64,000 bases of DNA from Colletotrichum lupini (GCF_023278565.1 NC_064674.1:124001-188000); one strand, 5' to 3'. Shown: positions 44,150-56,200, numbered from the stretch's first letter. The notes: a model not told the origin generated them from the letters alone. Numbers and translations are program-made.

Positions 44150-44154
44150 ACTAC

Positions 44155-45585
44155 TACGACCTCTTTATAAATTACTTCAAGACGCGGTAGAGAATATCAT
44201 GTCTTCAGTGTTACGGTTGTTGTGTCTACTTTGAATGAAAGATCCAGTTTCCTATTTTTGTTATTTTTTTCCAGACTCGCAAGAGCGATCTCTACCGTGA
44301 GCTATTGTCAGGAACGGGCCTCATTCCGCAAATCGACGGCGAAAGGTATCCCAAGAACCTCACATAGCACAAAAGTCGCCTGAGCCCGCGTAGTTGTCTT
44401 CAATTTATACCACCGGCGGAGGTAGCAGCAGCAGCAAGAAAAGGGGCCATCGGGGTCGGAGCGTAGTCAAGCCTAGATTTGCGAGGTTTCTTAGCTGGGT
44501 TAGACGTGAAAGCCCCCTTAATCTTGGAAAACTATGACCGAAGCACTCTCCTGTTGTCTGATAACTTAAACCAGCGAGACACCTATGTAAATGAGAGTCT
44601 AAGCAATGGTCTTGAGTTCTGATACCGTGGAAGTCATCTCGGCCTGAAGATTCACAGAATAGGCTAGCTTTTCCCAGAAAGGTGCTCAGGAAGCTCAAAT
44701 GGGGTAGTTTCAAGAGTGGGTATAAAGATTACGACTGAGATTTTCCCTCACAATGTTGTGATGAGTCCCACGACCTGCAACTCTGGCCTTAGGTTCATGG
44801 GGCACTGGACTCGACTCGGCGTTCTCCTCCCGAGGCAAAGGCACGTTCTAGTGATCTTTGCTGACAGCTGCCCTCGATCATATGCTGCTATCTTCTATCG
44901 CAGTCGCCACCATGTGTGAACTTGTTCGATGAGGTGGGAAGGGAGGCTCTGTCATTATCTAGGCGCAGAGTGCCCGGCGCAGACATCAGGCTTCACTCAT
45001 CCCTGAAAGAAAACGGGCTCGACCCAGTCGTTGACCTCGGCTTCTTCACGGAGACCTACATCCGCCAATCGTCTCTCTGCGCTGACTTGTTGGCTATTTG
45101 TGAGAGTCGCATTTTCTTTTAAGATGCGCACAAAACAAACCATCCTGTGTTCCGAACCGATACACACCTCGAGCAACAGATACCTTGAAGACGCCGCATA
45201 AAGAATACTCTCGGAGAACAAATGACTTGGCACAATATTCCATAACGCGTATTGTTCAAGCTGCTGCTAACACTTTCTCTTGGTAGATGACTTGAGTTTC
45301 GCAATCCATAAATACTGTCATTTTGATGACGAAATCTAGCCGAGAGTGTCATATAGTTGAGAAAGCAGAGCAGAATCATCGCTGTTTCTGATGCCTCCAT
45401 TGCTCACCTGCAAACACCTAGATCTCTACGCTACTCAAGCAACCAAATTACTCACTCATTCTCGCTCAACAACGATATGCGAGTTCATCGCTGGTTGACA
45501 AGATCATCTATCATGGATGCCACGGAGATTTGAGTATTACATTTTCGCCAGTAAGTTCCTGAGGGGCAAAGTTCACTGCTATCAA
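44155..45585. other. no supportable gene
   Basis: A plus-strand frame at 44,916-45,122 (with RRVPGADIRLHSSLKENGLD) looks protein-like but stands alone. Other frames are short. Confidence 0.35.
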
Positions 45586-45595
45586 TGACTTACCC

Positions 45596-46144
45596 GAGGT
45601 TATGTCAGTCGGTACTCGTGCTCTGCATGATTTCTTCTACGTCAACACGTCAACAATTACTCCAAGACAACATCGATTCATATAAATACTTTTTTTCCGT
45701 CCTTTCAGAACCAGAACCTTTCAAGATCTCCAGAAGGAATTGTCGAATACTTGCCGGTGGCAAGTTCATATCGTGAGAAAGAGTCATCTCCAGAGCATTT
45801 CCAGCGCCAGGTGGTGACTGTTTGCGTCATGGTGACTCGATCTCCGTCTCTCGCCGTGTATAAGAATTTTAGGTCATAATCCTAAGCACACTTATGAAGC
45901 AGAAGACAATAGGCAGCTTCTTCACAACTCCAAGATTCAATGGCCGTTATACGTAGGGCTTCGATATAACGCCTATCATATGCCAGATCCATTCCCTCGA
46001 AATGGATACTGTGACCAATTCTGTCAGCTCGAGTGGAAGAACTTTGTTCCATTGAGCAAAAAATGGTGTTAATCCAAGCGTATGCTCACGAAGTACAATT
46101 GGGAATTGGAAGTTAACCCGGATTCGTTCCCTTGGGAATATTGA
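45596..46144 (+). pseudogene. decayed gene in three segments, ending at a solo LTR
   Basis: Segment 1 (45,596-45,690) has SVGTRALHDFFYVNTSTITP. A pyrimidine-rich tract ending CTTTCAG (45,708) looks like an intron acceptor. Segment 2 (45,709-45,878) has SPEGIVEYLPVASSYREKES then HFQRQVVTVCVMVTRSPSLA, ending at TAA. Segment 3 (45,887-46,144) is in another frame and has QWPLYVGLRYNAYHMPDPF then YCDQFCQLEWKNFVPLSKKW, with TAA at 46,070, ending near FPWEY at the border of a solo LTR. Together they give about 170 residues of an unrecognised soluble protein. The 3' end may have been cut by the LTR. Confidence 0.4.
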
Positions 46145-46334
46145 CGGCAGAAAAGGGGTCCGGAAGGTGATTGGACCGGTGCGAACAGCCCTTCCACTTA
46201 AGTACTTACACACATAGGAGGAATCGTGGAGACCTTAGCTCCCTACTTCCCCTTCCATACACAGACACAGTTCAATACTAGATATTGAGATTCATACCGA
46301 CCGACATGCTTGACCTGCTGGCGTGTAAACCAGC
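46131..46334 (+). mobile_element. solo LTR-like copy with degraded ends
   Basis: It contains GAATATTGACGGCAGAAAAG near the start, AGCCCTTCCACTTAAGTAC inside, CTTCCATACACAGACAC, and CCTGCTGGCGTGTAAACCAG at the end. All are family landmarks at matching spacing. The terminal TGTTG and CAACA are not preserved and no target duplication is evident. Confidence 0.5.
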
Positions 46335-46549
46335 GGTTTGAGAAAGAACTTGGCAAAATGGGGCAAATTCTTGGCCATGCTTGCTTGAGTAAAAATGGCC
46401 CCTTGTAGCCATGATCAGTATTCGGTTTCGATTCAACGTCTCTGGGACTATTCGACAAGGTCACGAGGGTACTGCCATCATGAGGAGGCTTGACAGAAGG
46501 ACAGAATAATGAACCAAATTCCTGGTTCAGTCGACTCCCATCATGGAGG

Positions 46550-47623
46550 GCATCTACCAGATCTCATCTGTCTTACAGTTCCTGGCCACTGCAGAAGTGT
46601 AGCAAAGCCGAATGCTACAGTCGCCTGATGATGCGGTTAGATCGTTGAAGGCATTCCACAGGTTAATGAGATAGACTGCAGGCTGATTGACGGGCTTGAT
46701 ACACTCACGGCCGGTGATCTTGCTTTCGATTGATAGCCCCATAGGCCAATGGAGAAGGCTGGAGTAGTCAGGGCGGTTCATTGGTTCTGCGAAATATCCA
46801 CGAGGATTCTTGCTTCACATAGATGAAATAACCTGCTTTCGTGTCATGGTGGACAGATTCATCGGGTCTGCCATGTAGCTAGAATGAACTCGTGACAATG
46901 TGTTCCTTGAGGTGAGTCAAACGCGAGCCCTGGAGCGATATTCATATCGGATGTCTTACAGATCGTACTGCTGAACGAAGGGATGAGTAGTGTTTTTGCT
47001 GATGCATCACTTTGGCCACACAAGAGATCTGGATATAGGCGAAAGCCCCTATGTTACATTCAGTGCCTGAGAGCGGCCGTCACCCACTGTTGCATCGTTC
47101 ATTTCGACATGTACACGACCGTGGCGCAAAGCTGTTCCAACACATGATGTAGCAGCGGTCAACAAATAACGCTGTTTTATAGGCCTCCCTCGTGCCGGAC
47201 TGTCTCTGCGTCATTGCATTCTATCCAGCTCACTTTGATCTTGTCAATTTGGGGGCTGGATCCAGCTCTTCATGGCACGAAAGGGTTCGAATAGACGACA
47301 GGATTCTTTCTTTTGAGGCGACTAGGCCTTTAACTGACGTGTTGTTCCGGATCCAACAGAACAGGCCATATGACCCACTGTTGGAGCGAAGATGTGCCGG
47401 TCTGGATGAGTCTCGTCAGTGGTGGTTTCCGTAACAGATTGGGCAAGCGCCACAACATATGAGGGTCACTAACCTCTTTACTACGTGAAACTAACTCAAA
47501 ATCTCTCCCCATAGCCTCTATGCAGTTGAGGATATAGTTCAACCCATCCGGGGCTACGACTCGATCGTCGAGGCTCATTTCGGAGATGGACAGCTCAATG
47601 GCTATGAATTTCGAGTGCTTCAA
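46550..47623 (-). pseudogene. downstream part of a decayed minus-strand gene
   Basis: The minus strand has protein-like stretches at 47,623-47,490 (FIAIELSISEMSLDDRVVAP, then ILNCIEAMGRDFELVSR) and at 46,790-46,556 (YSSLLHWPMGLSIESKITGR, then NQPAVYLINLWNAFNDLTA). Between them the frames shift. An alternative plus-strand frame at 47,192-47,434 is also protein-like, so the coding strand of the middle part is uncertain. The first stretch follows directly, in the same direction, the frame at 47,760-48,345. No family recognised. Confidence 0.3.
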
Positions 47624-47759
47624 TGAACTAAATTGTCATTCCACTTTGATCTCTTGAGCAGTGGGAATCGTTTCTGAGACGATATTTTTCTGGTAACGGA
47701 GGAAGATGTAATTTGAATGAATAATGCGGTGAGTAAGAATGGCATGGAAGGATGCACCA

Positions 47760-48365
47760 AGCCACAAAACTATTCAGTCCGCTTGAAGTCGAATTCGGTG
47801 GTATTGCCATCAGGGGTTGGTTTCAATTGGATCGCCAAGCTTATACGAGTGGTGAAGCCTTCTTGTTCGGAGGTTTTCATGGCACCATAATGCAGATATG
47901 TCTTTGAGGGGAGCTTAAGAGCGGCGTCAGGAGGTGATAAGAAGATGTGGACGCTGAGTTTTATTTTCGTTGGTGGGTGTTAATGCCAGGCTGCCATGGC
48001 AGGAATAGAGGCAGAAGGGTAGCATCAGTAGCTACACTCGGTGTCGAGATGGACAGCTAACTGAGGATCAAGCTGTTTCCAAGTATTAGCGACAATTAGC
48101 GGGGGCGATTCACAGTTCGACGTAGAAAGAGTCGAGTGCTGCTAAGGGAGAGGTGAGATATGTATTACGCTTGGTGTGAGTTGGACAAGAAAGGCTTCGG
48201 AAGAAGATGCTTCCTCTCGGGTGATAGTCAAAGTGCCAAAGGGGAAGTTGTAGAAGTTCTTGGCATGAGCACCGGCTACGACATATCATGCGCATCAAAA
48301 GCTCCCATTCTCACATACAACTAATGTCAAAAGTGAACTTGGGCAACTCGGCTGCGTGTCAATCG
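47760..48365 (-). pseudogene. decayed gene with four in-frame stops
   Basis: After an intron-like segment (GTATGT to TCGTAG, about 48,278-48,320), one minus-strand frame continues for about 170 codons. It includes AHAKNFYNFPFGTLTITREE, PPLIVANTWKQLDPQLAVHL, HIFLSPPDAALKLPSKTYLH and TTRISLAIQLKPTPDGNTTE. Upstream, ELPKFTFDIS joins in phase across the intron. The stops are TAG (48,142-48,144), TGA (48,025-48,027), TAA (47,980-47,982) and TAG (47,770-47,772), all in the same frame and each one C-to-T change from CAG, CGA or CAA. That is the pattern of RIP-like or deamination damage without indels. The protein family is not recognised. Confidence 0.5.
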
Positions 48366-48399
48366 ATCCAATTTGGTAGGCTCGGCCATGTGGCACCTT

Positions 48400-49930
48400 C
48401 GCACGCACATCGCTTCTTTGCATTTTTGAATCAGAATCTGCTTTGGCCGAATTTTGAGTGCGGCTGAATTTATCATTGATTCAGCTGTGCGTGGTCATTT
48501 CGGACAATCAGCTTACATCAGGGAGAAACTGAGCAAATCTATCCAGCAGACACAGCTTCATCACTCAAGTTTGGGTTCCTTCCCAATGAGTTCTCTTCAA
48601 GCCATCCTTCATGTGGTAATGAGCCATTGTCCTAGACATTCATGCTCTTCATCTCAGTAAACGTTACCTTTAGCCTGCTGTAAGCATTTTCTGGACAACT
48701 AATTCTTCGCGCTCTGAGACAAGTGTGCGGATGAACAGTAAACGAATGAGGGTTTAGACCAGGTTTGTCAACCCTATAATCTCACACTCGTCAACAGAGA
48801 CTTACTCAGAGTATCAGGGTACAGAGAATTCATAGCCCTGCTCAAAGTTGTAATTCTTTGTAGGGTTATCGACACGAGCCGCAGTGAGATTGAAAAGAGT
48901 TTTCAGCTGTCTGACGGCCTTACGAGAGTGCTTCAGAGAATTGTTAAGGAACAAGTGATATCATTCAGTAACTTCCCTTGTATTTCATGCATGTAGTCAA
49001 CAATTGAGAACTTCATATATATTATTACTGGCCATAAACGTCAATTATCGATATATGACACCTCTCATGGCTAGCTGCCAGCTTCTTTGGTTCTTGGCGG
49101 CCCACCATATTCCACGCATCTCAAAAGGGTTGCGTCCGCCATTATTTATTTGAATTGGTTCTTTTATGTTACTTTCTCTCTCCCGCTTGTCTCGACTGAT
49201 GACTTGAAGCTGAGAAAATCAAGTTTTCTAGTGTCATACTGGGCGCTATGATCTGGAAATCACGATCGCTCCGATCGAATGCTATAAGCAGTAACTTGAG
49301 CCTTGTCATACCAGAACATTAGTCATGCCAGAATTGATAGTCACGTCGTCTATAGCGGTCATACTAAAATAGCTGCATTCATGCCAGACTGCGTACGTCC
49401 AAACAGCACTAGAGGTGTGAACCGGGTATGTGATCTTCTGTGCAAGGTGACGCAAGTGTATAAACAGGCCGAAATTTAAGTACTGTTCAGCCCATTGATA
49501 GCTTGCATCTAGATCTACGTATGGCTGAACAATAACCCCCGGTCTCAGAGACGGTAATTGTAATATATTTCTGGGTCAGCGGGGGATAAAGCGCGCGGAG
49601 GTGTTACAAGCAACCCAGGTGTACGGAGGTCTGTAGCTACGTTGAGACGAATTCCTTCTACTGCCTCATGTAGATATACTCGTCACTTCATGGCATCCTG
49701 CTTAATCTCTACCGTCGTTCTTTTTCCTCTTCAGCCATTCAGTTTTATTACATCTTAATCGCAATGACGGGGGGACCGATGGTAAAAGTTATTATAGGCT
49801 GGCGTATACCGAATCCTCGGACGACTTGCGGGAGGCCAGGTATTTCACGAGTCACGTTTTCGAAACACAAACCTTGTGTGTCACATAGAACGCTCGCTTC
49901 TCCTTTCTGACCTGAAACTCAACCCATAGA
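48400..49930. other. no supportable gene
   Basis: A plus-strand frame at 48,454-48,660 (EFIIDSAVRGHFGQSAYIRE) is isolated. The rest is AT-richer intergenic-looking sequence. Confidence 0.4.
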
Positions 49931-49934
49931 ATCC

Positions 49935-50465
49935 ATGTTCTCGTATACGTTTGCTAGAGATATTCCACGGGTAATTCACGATATGGCCATTGCTGCATTG
50001 TGTTCATCAAAGTCTGCGCCAAGTTCCACAGTAAGAGCAAGAGACTGGTCAAATCCTCTTAATCAGCCAGCGCGGTCCACGTTCTACGAGCTATTTATCT
50101 TGGCTAGTGAGAGGCCCTTGGCCCTAACTCCACAATACGCGTTCCTCCCTTCTACTCATTATCCCGATCAAAAACCTTCAGACTCATGCAGATCCAGCGC
50201 CAGTACGAGGTCTGGGATTGGTGCTAGTCTTCATAACTCTCAATTCTCGTCTTTCGGCATGACAAGGCTTCTGGAAAGACTTCTCTTCCATAATGACTTT
50301 GAACTCAGCTTGCTTCAGGCTAGCGTGACTGAGATGTCCAGCGGTGATCAAAGCGGTCGATTATGCTACAGAAAATATCATAGTCCGCCTAATCGTCCCA
50401 TCAAATCCTCGGACGCACGTTGTTTTCCTTTTCTGGAATACTCGATACTGAGTTTGATCTTGTAA
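49935..50465 (+). CDS. 176-codon open frame, function unknown
   Basis: This is the longest plus-strand ATG-initiated open frame in the ordinary-composition part, ending at TAA. The product is Ser/Arg/Leu-rich (SCRSSASTRSGIGASLHNSQ), with no signal peptide, clear membrane segment or known domain. A second open frame (50,516-50,881, 121 codons) follows 50 bases later in another frame and could be a downstream exon, though I see no convincing splice pair. It may be a lineage-specific gene or chance. Confidence 0.3.
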   Translation: MFSYTFARDIPRVIHDMAIAALCSSKSAPSSTVRARDWSNPLNQPARSTFYELFILASERPLALTPQYAFLPSTHYPDQKPSDSCRSSASTRSGIGASLHNSQFSSFGMTRLLERLLFHNDFELSLLQASVTEMSSGDQSGRLCYRKYHSPPNRPIKSSDARCFPFLEYSILSLIL

Positions 50466-50515
50466 CCTCTACAGTCGGGCGCAAACCTTGTGGTAGGCGT
50501 TGATCATCCTTTAAG

Positions 50516-50881
50516 ATGATGCTGCAAGAAACCAAATTACAGAGGCGGGTGGACTTCATCTACCACCATTGTACCAGAGATCTTGATTCTATGCGAGCGA
50601 CATTACTACTGAGCCCCAGGATAATCATGCATTCAGTATCCAGATCGTCCAAGGCCGCGGCGGACGGTTCATGCTCTCGAAATCTTTCTGAGACCCAAGT
50701 CTCTATCCAGACATCAGAGCTCTACAGAAGACAAGTTCTTCTCTTCCCCCCCAGTCCGTGTCAATTAGAGTACGGCACAAAGAAGAAGCTCACAGAGGCC
50801 AAATACTGTCAGGGTCAAGGAGACAAATTATTGAAAGACGCCCTTCCTATATGTGTACTCCCTGCGCTAGCTAGATATTAG
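50516..50881 (+). CDS. 121-codon open frame, function unknown
   Basis: The frame from the ATG at 50,516 encodes a basic N-terminal half (ETKLQRRVDFIYHHCTRDLD) and a Lys-rich C-terminal part (YGTKKKLTEAKYCQGQGDKL). No domain recognised. It is on the same strand and close to the frame at 49,935-50,465. Low confidence. Confidence 0.22.
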   Translation: MMLQETKLQRRVDFIYHHCTRDLDSMRATLLLSPRIIMHSVSRSSKAAADGSCSRNLSETQVSIQTSELYRRQVLLFPPSPCQLEYGTKKKLTEAKYCQGQGDKLLKDALPICVLPALARY

Positions 50882-50889
50882 AGCTGCAC

Positions 50890-52180
50890 CTTTGTTACTT
50901 AGGCCCCTTCTATTCTCCCCACCTAAGCAGCATCCGGAAGGGCTCTGACAGTCCGCACCCCGTTTCCAAGAACTTAGAACGATGCTTCCCACATCATGAT
51001 ATCCACCAAAGACCACATATATAGCAACAATGCAATACGAACCACGAACGTTGAAGGTGGCCTTCCCAGCCTTGTCTCTGGATCGTCTTAGGTTATCGGG
51101 GCTCTCTTACTTATCCTGGTCATCCATATGGAATACATGTTACCGCTATTTCATTCCACAACATCAAAATCATCTTTTCCTCTTAACAATAGCCTGCTAT
51201 CGATGTGGCCGGCCGTAACAGTGCTCAGCTAGTCTCTCACTGCTAGCATGCCCATTGACAATTGCCTGGTGAAGGGGGCTCTCGTTGGTATTTGTGTATC
51301 TGGGAAAGCCAGTACAAGATGGTTAGATTGGCAACAGATATAGCTGAGGTAATCGGGGGACAGTCGGTATGTTGATTATAATTTTCAAGCTTCAGAAAAC
51401 GAGGTCGGCACTGCTGAAGGTTTGCAAATAATCAATATGATCATTACCGCAGAAAAATACCTCGAACATGCACATACGTTACAAAAGCTACATGACGTAT
51501 TAGACTACTGACTCTAGGAACTTGAGCTCGTGTGTGATTCTCCCCTTTTGGGACTGGGGATTGAATAAAAATGAAAACGCTGGTACAAGCCGAGAGAGGC
51601 CGGGCCACTAACAGTTAACGGCAGTCCGAGCAGTAAAATGACAGTAACTTGTCATTGGCATTGGCTTTAGTTGGATTTAAGTTGTGGTAGATGAGCTTCG
51701 TTCCGTCACATTATGACGCTTGTCGGGAATTCAGAAGTTGAGAATTTTTCCTAACCTCCGCTCGATGTTCAACCATCATATCCCGAGACGAAACGGAACA
51801 TCACGAGATAGCAGAATTAGATATCTTCTGAGGTGATGACGGGTCTAGGGTAAAGTGTCTTGGGAACGTACGTTTTCATCAGCACGTCTCTGAGTGTCGT
51901 CATTGTCCAGATAAGCCAGCCACCATCAATGCACAGATGCCAACGGTGTGAAAATGAGGATGTTTTATGACACACCTGGAAGACTAGGACCGGATGTTGC
52001 TTTGAATGTGTTACTTATTCCCAAGGGGCGCTGATGTTATCACTATTCCCGGTTTTTTTGAGCTTATTGTACAGACGAGTCCAGTTTGCCGCAGCTCTAG
52101 GACACGGATCGCAGCGTAGCCTCAACCCAGGTGTATCCAAATCAGACCCTACAAGAGCACCCTGGCCTTATTTGACTTCT
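50890..52180. other. no supportable gene
   Basis: The sequence near 50,905-50,960 resembles 15,825-15,880 (TCCGGAAGG or CCCGGAAGG followed by CTCTGACA), a possible minor dispersed repeat. Otherwise there are only short frames. Confidence 0.35.
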
Positions 52181-52186
52181 TCAGGC

Positions 52187-52570
52187 TCATTGGCGGCGAC
52201 TGGAACAAGCCGCGGCATCGTGAGCGAGTGTTTCTGAGAGTCTGGGTGCGGGTTGAGATGGGATCGTTGGGAAGATGAGTCGCGAGGTTGAATGCCTACG
52301 TGGCTGAAAGATGAGCCGCCACAGATCCTCGAAATCCTGACTCAATTTGGCAGTGGCATGATTGTAGTCGTTGAATTCATCGGTGCCCTGAGGGCTTCCA
52401 GAGGCCATGATTGTGACGGTCTTAGTAGCCTCTGCGCTGCGTCGGCATTCCTTGGACCGTTGGTCTGTTATATCCCCCATAACAGTCTCTTGGTACCAGC
52501 AAACTTGTATTTTCCCCCATATACCGCTGGTCAAACGCTTCAGCTGGTACAAAATTTGATCATCGATCAT
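52187..52570 (-). CDS. 127-codon open frame, possibly a 73-residue protein from an internal Met
   Basis: The minus-strand frame is open from 52,570. The best start is an internal Met near 52,405 (MASGSPQGTDEFNDYNHATA), giving about 73 residues with LSQDFEDLWRLIFQPRRHS before TAA. The segment after this Met has the look of a fungal N-terminus. No family recognised. A plus-strand frame (52,292-52,738) overlaps it and is less protein-like. Confidence 0.3.
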   Translation of the reverse strand: MIDDQILYQLKRLTSGIWGKIQVCWYQETVMGDITDQRSKECRRSAEATKTVTIMASGSPQGTDEFNDYNHATAKLSQDFEDLWRLIFQPRRHSTSRLIFPTIPSQPAPRLSETLAHDAAACSSRRQ

Positions 52571-52744
52571 CTCGTGCGAAACTCTGTGGATGTCACAACA
52601 ATGAAGATAGGTAAACTGGCACGACTCGTTAGCTCCACTGAATATACACCGCTTTTAGAGATCGGTTTGCATGCTCTTCATCATGCGACAGCCTATAGCT
52701 ATGCAATTGTGGAGGTTTGTACTACATCCCTGAGCTAGTAGATG

Positions 52745-53150
52745 AAACCTGATTAGCCTGAATGGAGCATCGTGTGAACAAGGCAAGCGGGGATTGAATA
52801 CCGCGGAATTCTTCTTTGGCTATAATCTTTGCCGAGATTAAGATTGAGTAGCTGCGAGTACCCAGCAATCTTGCCCAAGCAGCTCCTCCCGTCTTTTATG
52901 AGAAATTTAACAACTTTTCTCCGCAAGGTTTGATTAGGCATGGGTGACCATAACCGCCAATGCCAAAGGTCCCCAGAGTTGTTGTATCGTTCACAGAGAT
53001 ATCACGATTCAAACTTGGACCTAGCTAGGGAAGCTATATACGAGAGTTTAGATGTGAGAGTGTGATTCGATGCTTATGCTTATGTATGTATTTATGGAAC
53101 GCAATTGAGGTACTCGGCTTAATAAAGTGTAAGTATTAGTATCGCTATGG
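52745..53150. other. no supportable gene
   Basis: This is ordinary composition grading into the AT-rich block. Confidence 0.4.
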
Positions 53151-53151
53151 G

Positions 53152-53165
53152 AGTTGAGATACGTA
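53152..53165. repeat. 14-bp perfect palindrome at the compositional border
   Basis: GAGATACGTATCTC, with flanking GGGAGTT and CCC extending the symmetry slightly. Confidence 0.5.
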
Positions 53166-53239
53166 TCTCCCCTGGTAGTCTAGGGGATTACGGCGTTAAC
53201 TACTATAGCGGGTTCGTCGCTACTACGTTCGTTATAGCT

Positions 53240-56200
53240 ACTAGAAGCTCTTCCTCTATAAGTATTAAGCTACTCCTATAACTGGGCTATACCTTGGATG
53301 CCGTTTACCTACTACTAAAAATATTTAGTACTAGAAGATCTACTATCTACTCCTTTCCTAGTATTAATAAGTATATAACATAGGGAAAAAGCTTATAAAA
53401 GCTAATTACTATTAGGGTTTAAAAAATAAATTATTAAAATCTGCCCTTTTTTTAAAATATATTATTAACGCTCTATATATACCTAAGCTACTTTTTTATT
53501 ACTTAGTCCCCCTTTTTATACTCCCTAAGCTATTTTTTAATTAATAAGGTTTAATTAATAAAGCTTAATAAGGTACTCCCTCCCCTAAGCTTTATTTTAA
53601 AACTTATTTATAGTTTATATATATTATATTAATTTTTTATTTAAAAAGTTTTTAAATATATAGTATAAAGGTAAGTATAAGTAGCGCTCGTTAGCTTAAG
53701 TATAAGCCCTTTATTTTAAATAATAAATTTAGTTAGCCTTAGAATTCTATTCTTAGATCGCTTTTATTTATAAGCCGTCTTTATAATTACTAGTACTTAA
53801 GTAGTCGTTACCTTATTTTTACTTATTAATATTAACCTCTTTTTAAGTTATTATAATTCTAAATTCTTTTTTTTTTTCATAATTATTTTTTTTACATATA
53901 GTCTTTTATTTTTATTAATATTTATACTACTCCCTTATTATATAAATATTATAGTTAATAAATATTTTTTAAATCCTTATTTTCGTATACTTCCCGTGCC
54001 TAAATAAGTTTTTTATAAAGTCGTTTTGTATTTATTATTAACTCGTTTTAATATAAATATAGCTTTTAATTATAAAGTTATTATTATTAGTAATAAAACG
54101 GTTATTAGCGCTATAAATATATTTAATAGCGGTAGTAATAGCGGTTTATTTAAAAAGCTTAATATCCCTTTTACTTACCCTAACTTTATATATATATTAT
54201 TATTTATATATTATTTATATTAATTATTATAAACTCTTATTAAAAAAAAGAAAAAAGCGAACGTTAAGAAAGTTAGGGTTAGCTAAGTATGCTCGCTCCC
54301 TTACCCTATTTATATTATATATAAAGCGCTTAATTTAAAAATTAAGTATTATAATTAATTAAGTTAGTAATTTATAGCCCCTAGTTCGCTCTTTTATTTA
54401 ATACTTTTTTAGGATTTAATATATATTATATTAAGTATACTACGCAGAACTATTTTTATAAAAATATAATAAGCGCTTAGTACTATTATTATTCTATTAC
54501 TTTTTTTATATATTATATTAATAATACTTTAGGTCCTTAAGTTTATAAAATCTATAATCCGAACCTTATAAAGTACCGCTCTTATTTTAAATAATAACGT
54601 TTATAATTTAGAAATTTATTATTGCTTTATTGCTTTATTATTATTATTACTTAGGTTACTAATATTATTTTATAGTTTTAATAGACTTATTAAATTATTA
54701 TTAGTAATATATAGAGGGTACTTAAGCGCGTTAATAAGGAGGCCTACTCGACCCTTATTATTAACAATAATAATAATAAGGCGGCTATAGGCTCTTTTTA
54801 TATTACGTTTTCGTCCTATAATAATATTATAATAATATTATTTTATATTATTTACGACAAAGTATACTATTTAAATAATATTTTAATTAGTATATAGTTA
54901 CCCCGCTTATGCTCTATATTTATAACTAATTATTTATAAATTTATTAATAATAAAGAGATTATTTCTTTTATAACGACCCCTAGGATAATAATTAGGGCG
55001 GCCCTTTTATATATAAGGGTAGTTTTTTTATAAATAAGGGCGGTCCTCTTGTATATTTTACGGATTAAAAAAACGGTTTATAATTAATATATTTATATTA
55101 CTTAGTTATAATTATATAGCCCCCTTTTTTTTTTATTAATAACTAATTCGCTACGTTATTAAGCTTATTAAAAGCTAGGGCGCGCTATTTAATTAAAACT
55201 CGTTCTTTATATATACTAATTAATATTATGTTTTTAATATATTTAGTTAGTTCTTATATATCTTTATTATTACTATATCCCTTTTATTAAATTAGGTATT
55301 ATTACTTCCTCTTTAGCCCTCTATATTATATAATATTTTTTATTTTATAAAATAGCTCCTTATTTATATTTTTAATAAATAAGGGTTTTTAAAGGGCTTC
55401 TTCGCAGTATTAATATAGCTTAAATAAGGATATATAGAATATATTATATATTTTATATTACGTTAATATATTCAATTAGTAAGCAACCCTTACCGTTCTA
55501 ATTATTAATTTAACTTTAAATAGGCCTAAATACTTATTAATTAATTTCTAACTAGGATATTACTTCTTAATATTCTTTTTTAATAATAATACTTAATTAC
55601 TTATTTTATATAATATATCTATCCTAGCTTTATTAGCTTATTATTTATACGTTTTACGTATTTTTTATATAAAAAGTTATATAGCTTTTTAATTAGCTCG
55701 TAATCGGGCTATATACTCCTTAATTAAGATATTTTATATACTATTTCGAGCCCTTATTAAGATTAATATAAAATACGTAAATAAGAACCTAAATAGGGCC
55801 TTAATAAACGCTTTATAAATTACTAAGTACTAAGCGTTATTATATATAAACTTAGCTAAGTAAAGACGTTATACTTAATCTAACTAGTTTTAAATATAAA
55901 AGTAATAAAAGTATTATTTTAAATATTAGTTCTATTATTTTATTTAACCGTCCGTTTATAAATAGAACGTAATACTAAAACGCCTTTTTATTATTAAAAA
56001 GTAATAAAAATAAGTTTAAAACTTATTTATAAATAACGACCCCTTATTAAAAACGATCTTTTTAAATATTTTAAACTTAATAAAAATCTTTATAAATAAA
56101 AGGTTTATAAATCCCTAGGCTATAAGGGTCGTCCTCGTAATAATATAAACGCTATATTTTATAAATCGGTTTATTATAATAAGTACTACGTTATAGGGGC

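Noticed and set aside
54026..54223. 65-codon plus-strand frame in the right AT-rich block
   Set aside because: Composed almost only of codons from A and T; expected by chance in RIP-mutated DNA without a domain.
54270..54290. GTTAGGGTTAG, resembling telomere repeats
   Set aside because: Only about one and a half units, inside a RIP block; no array.
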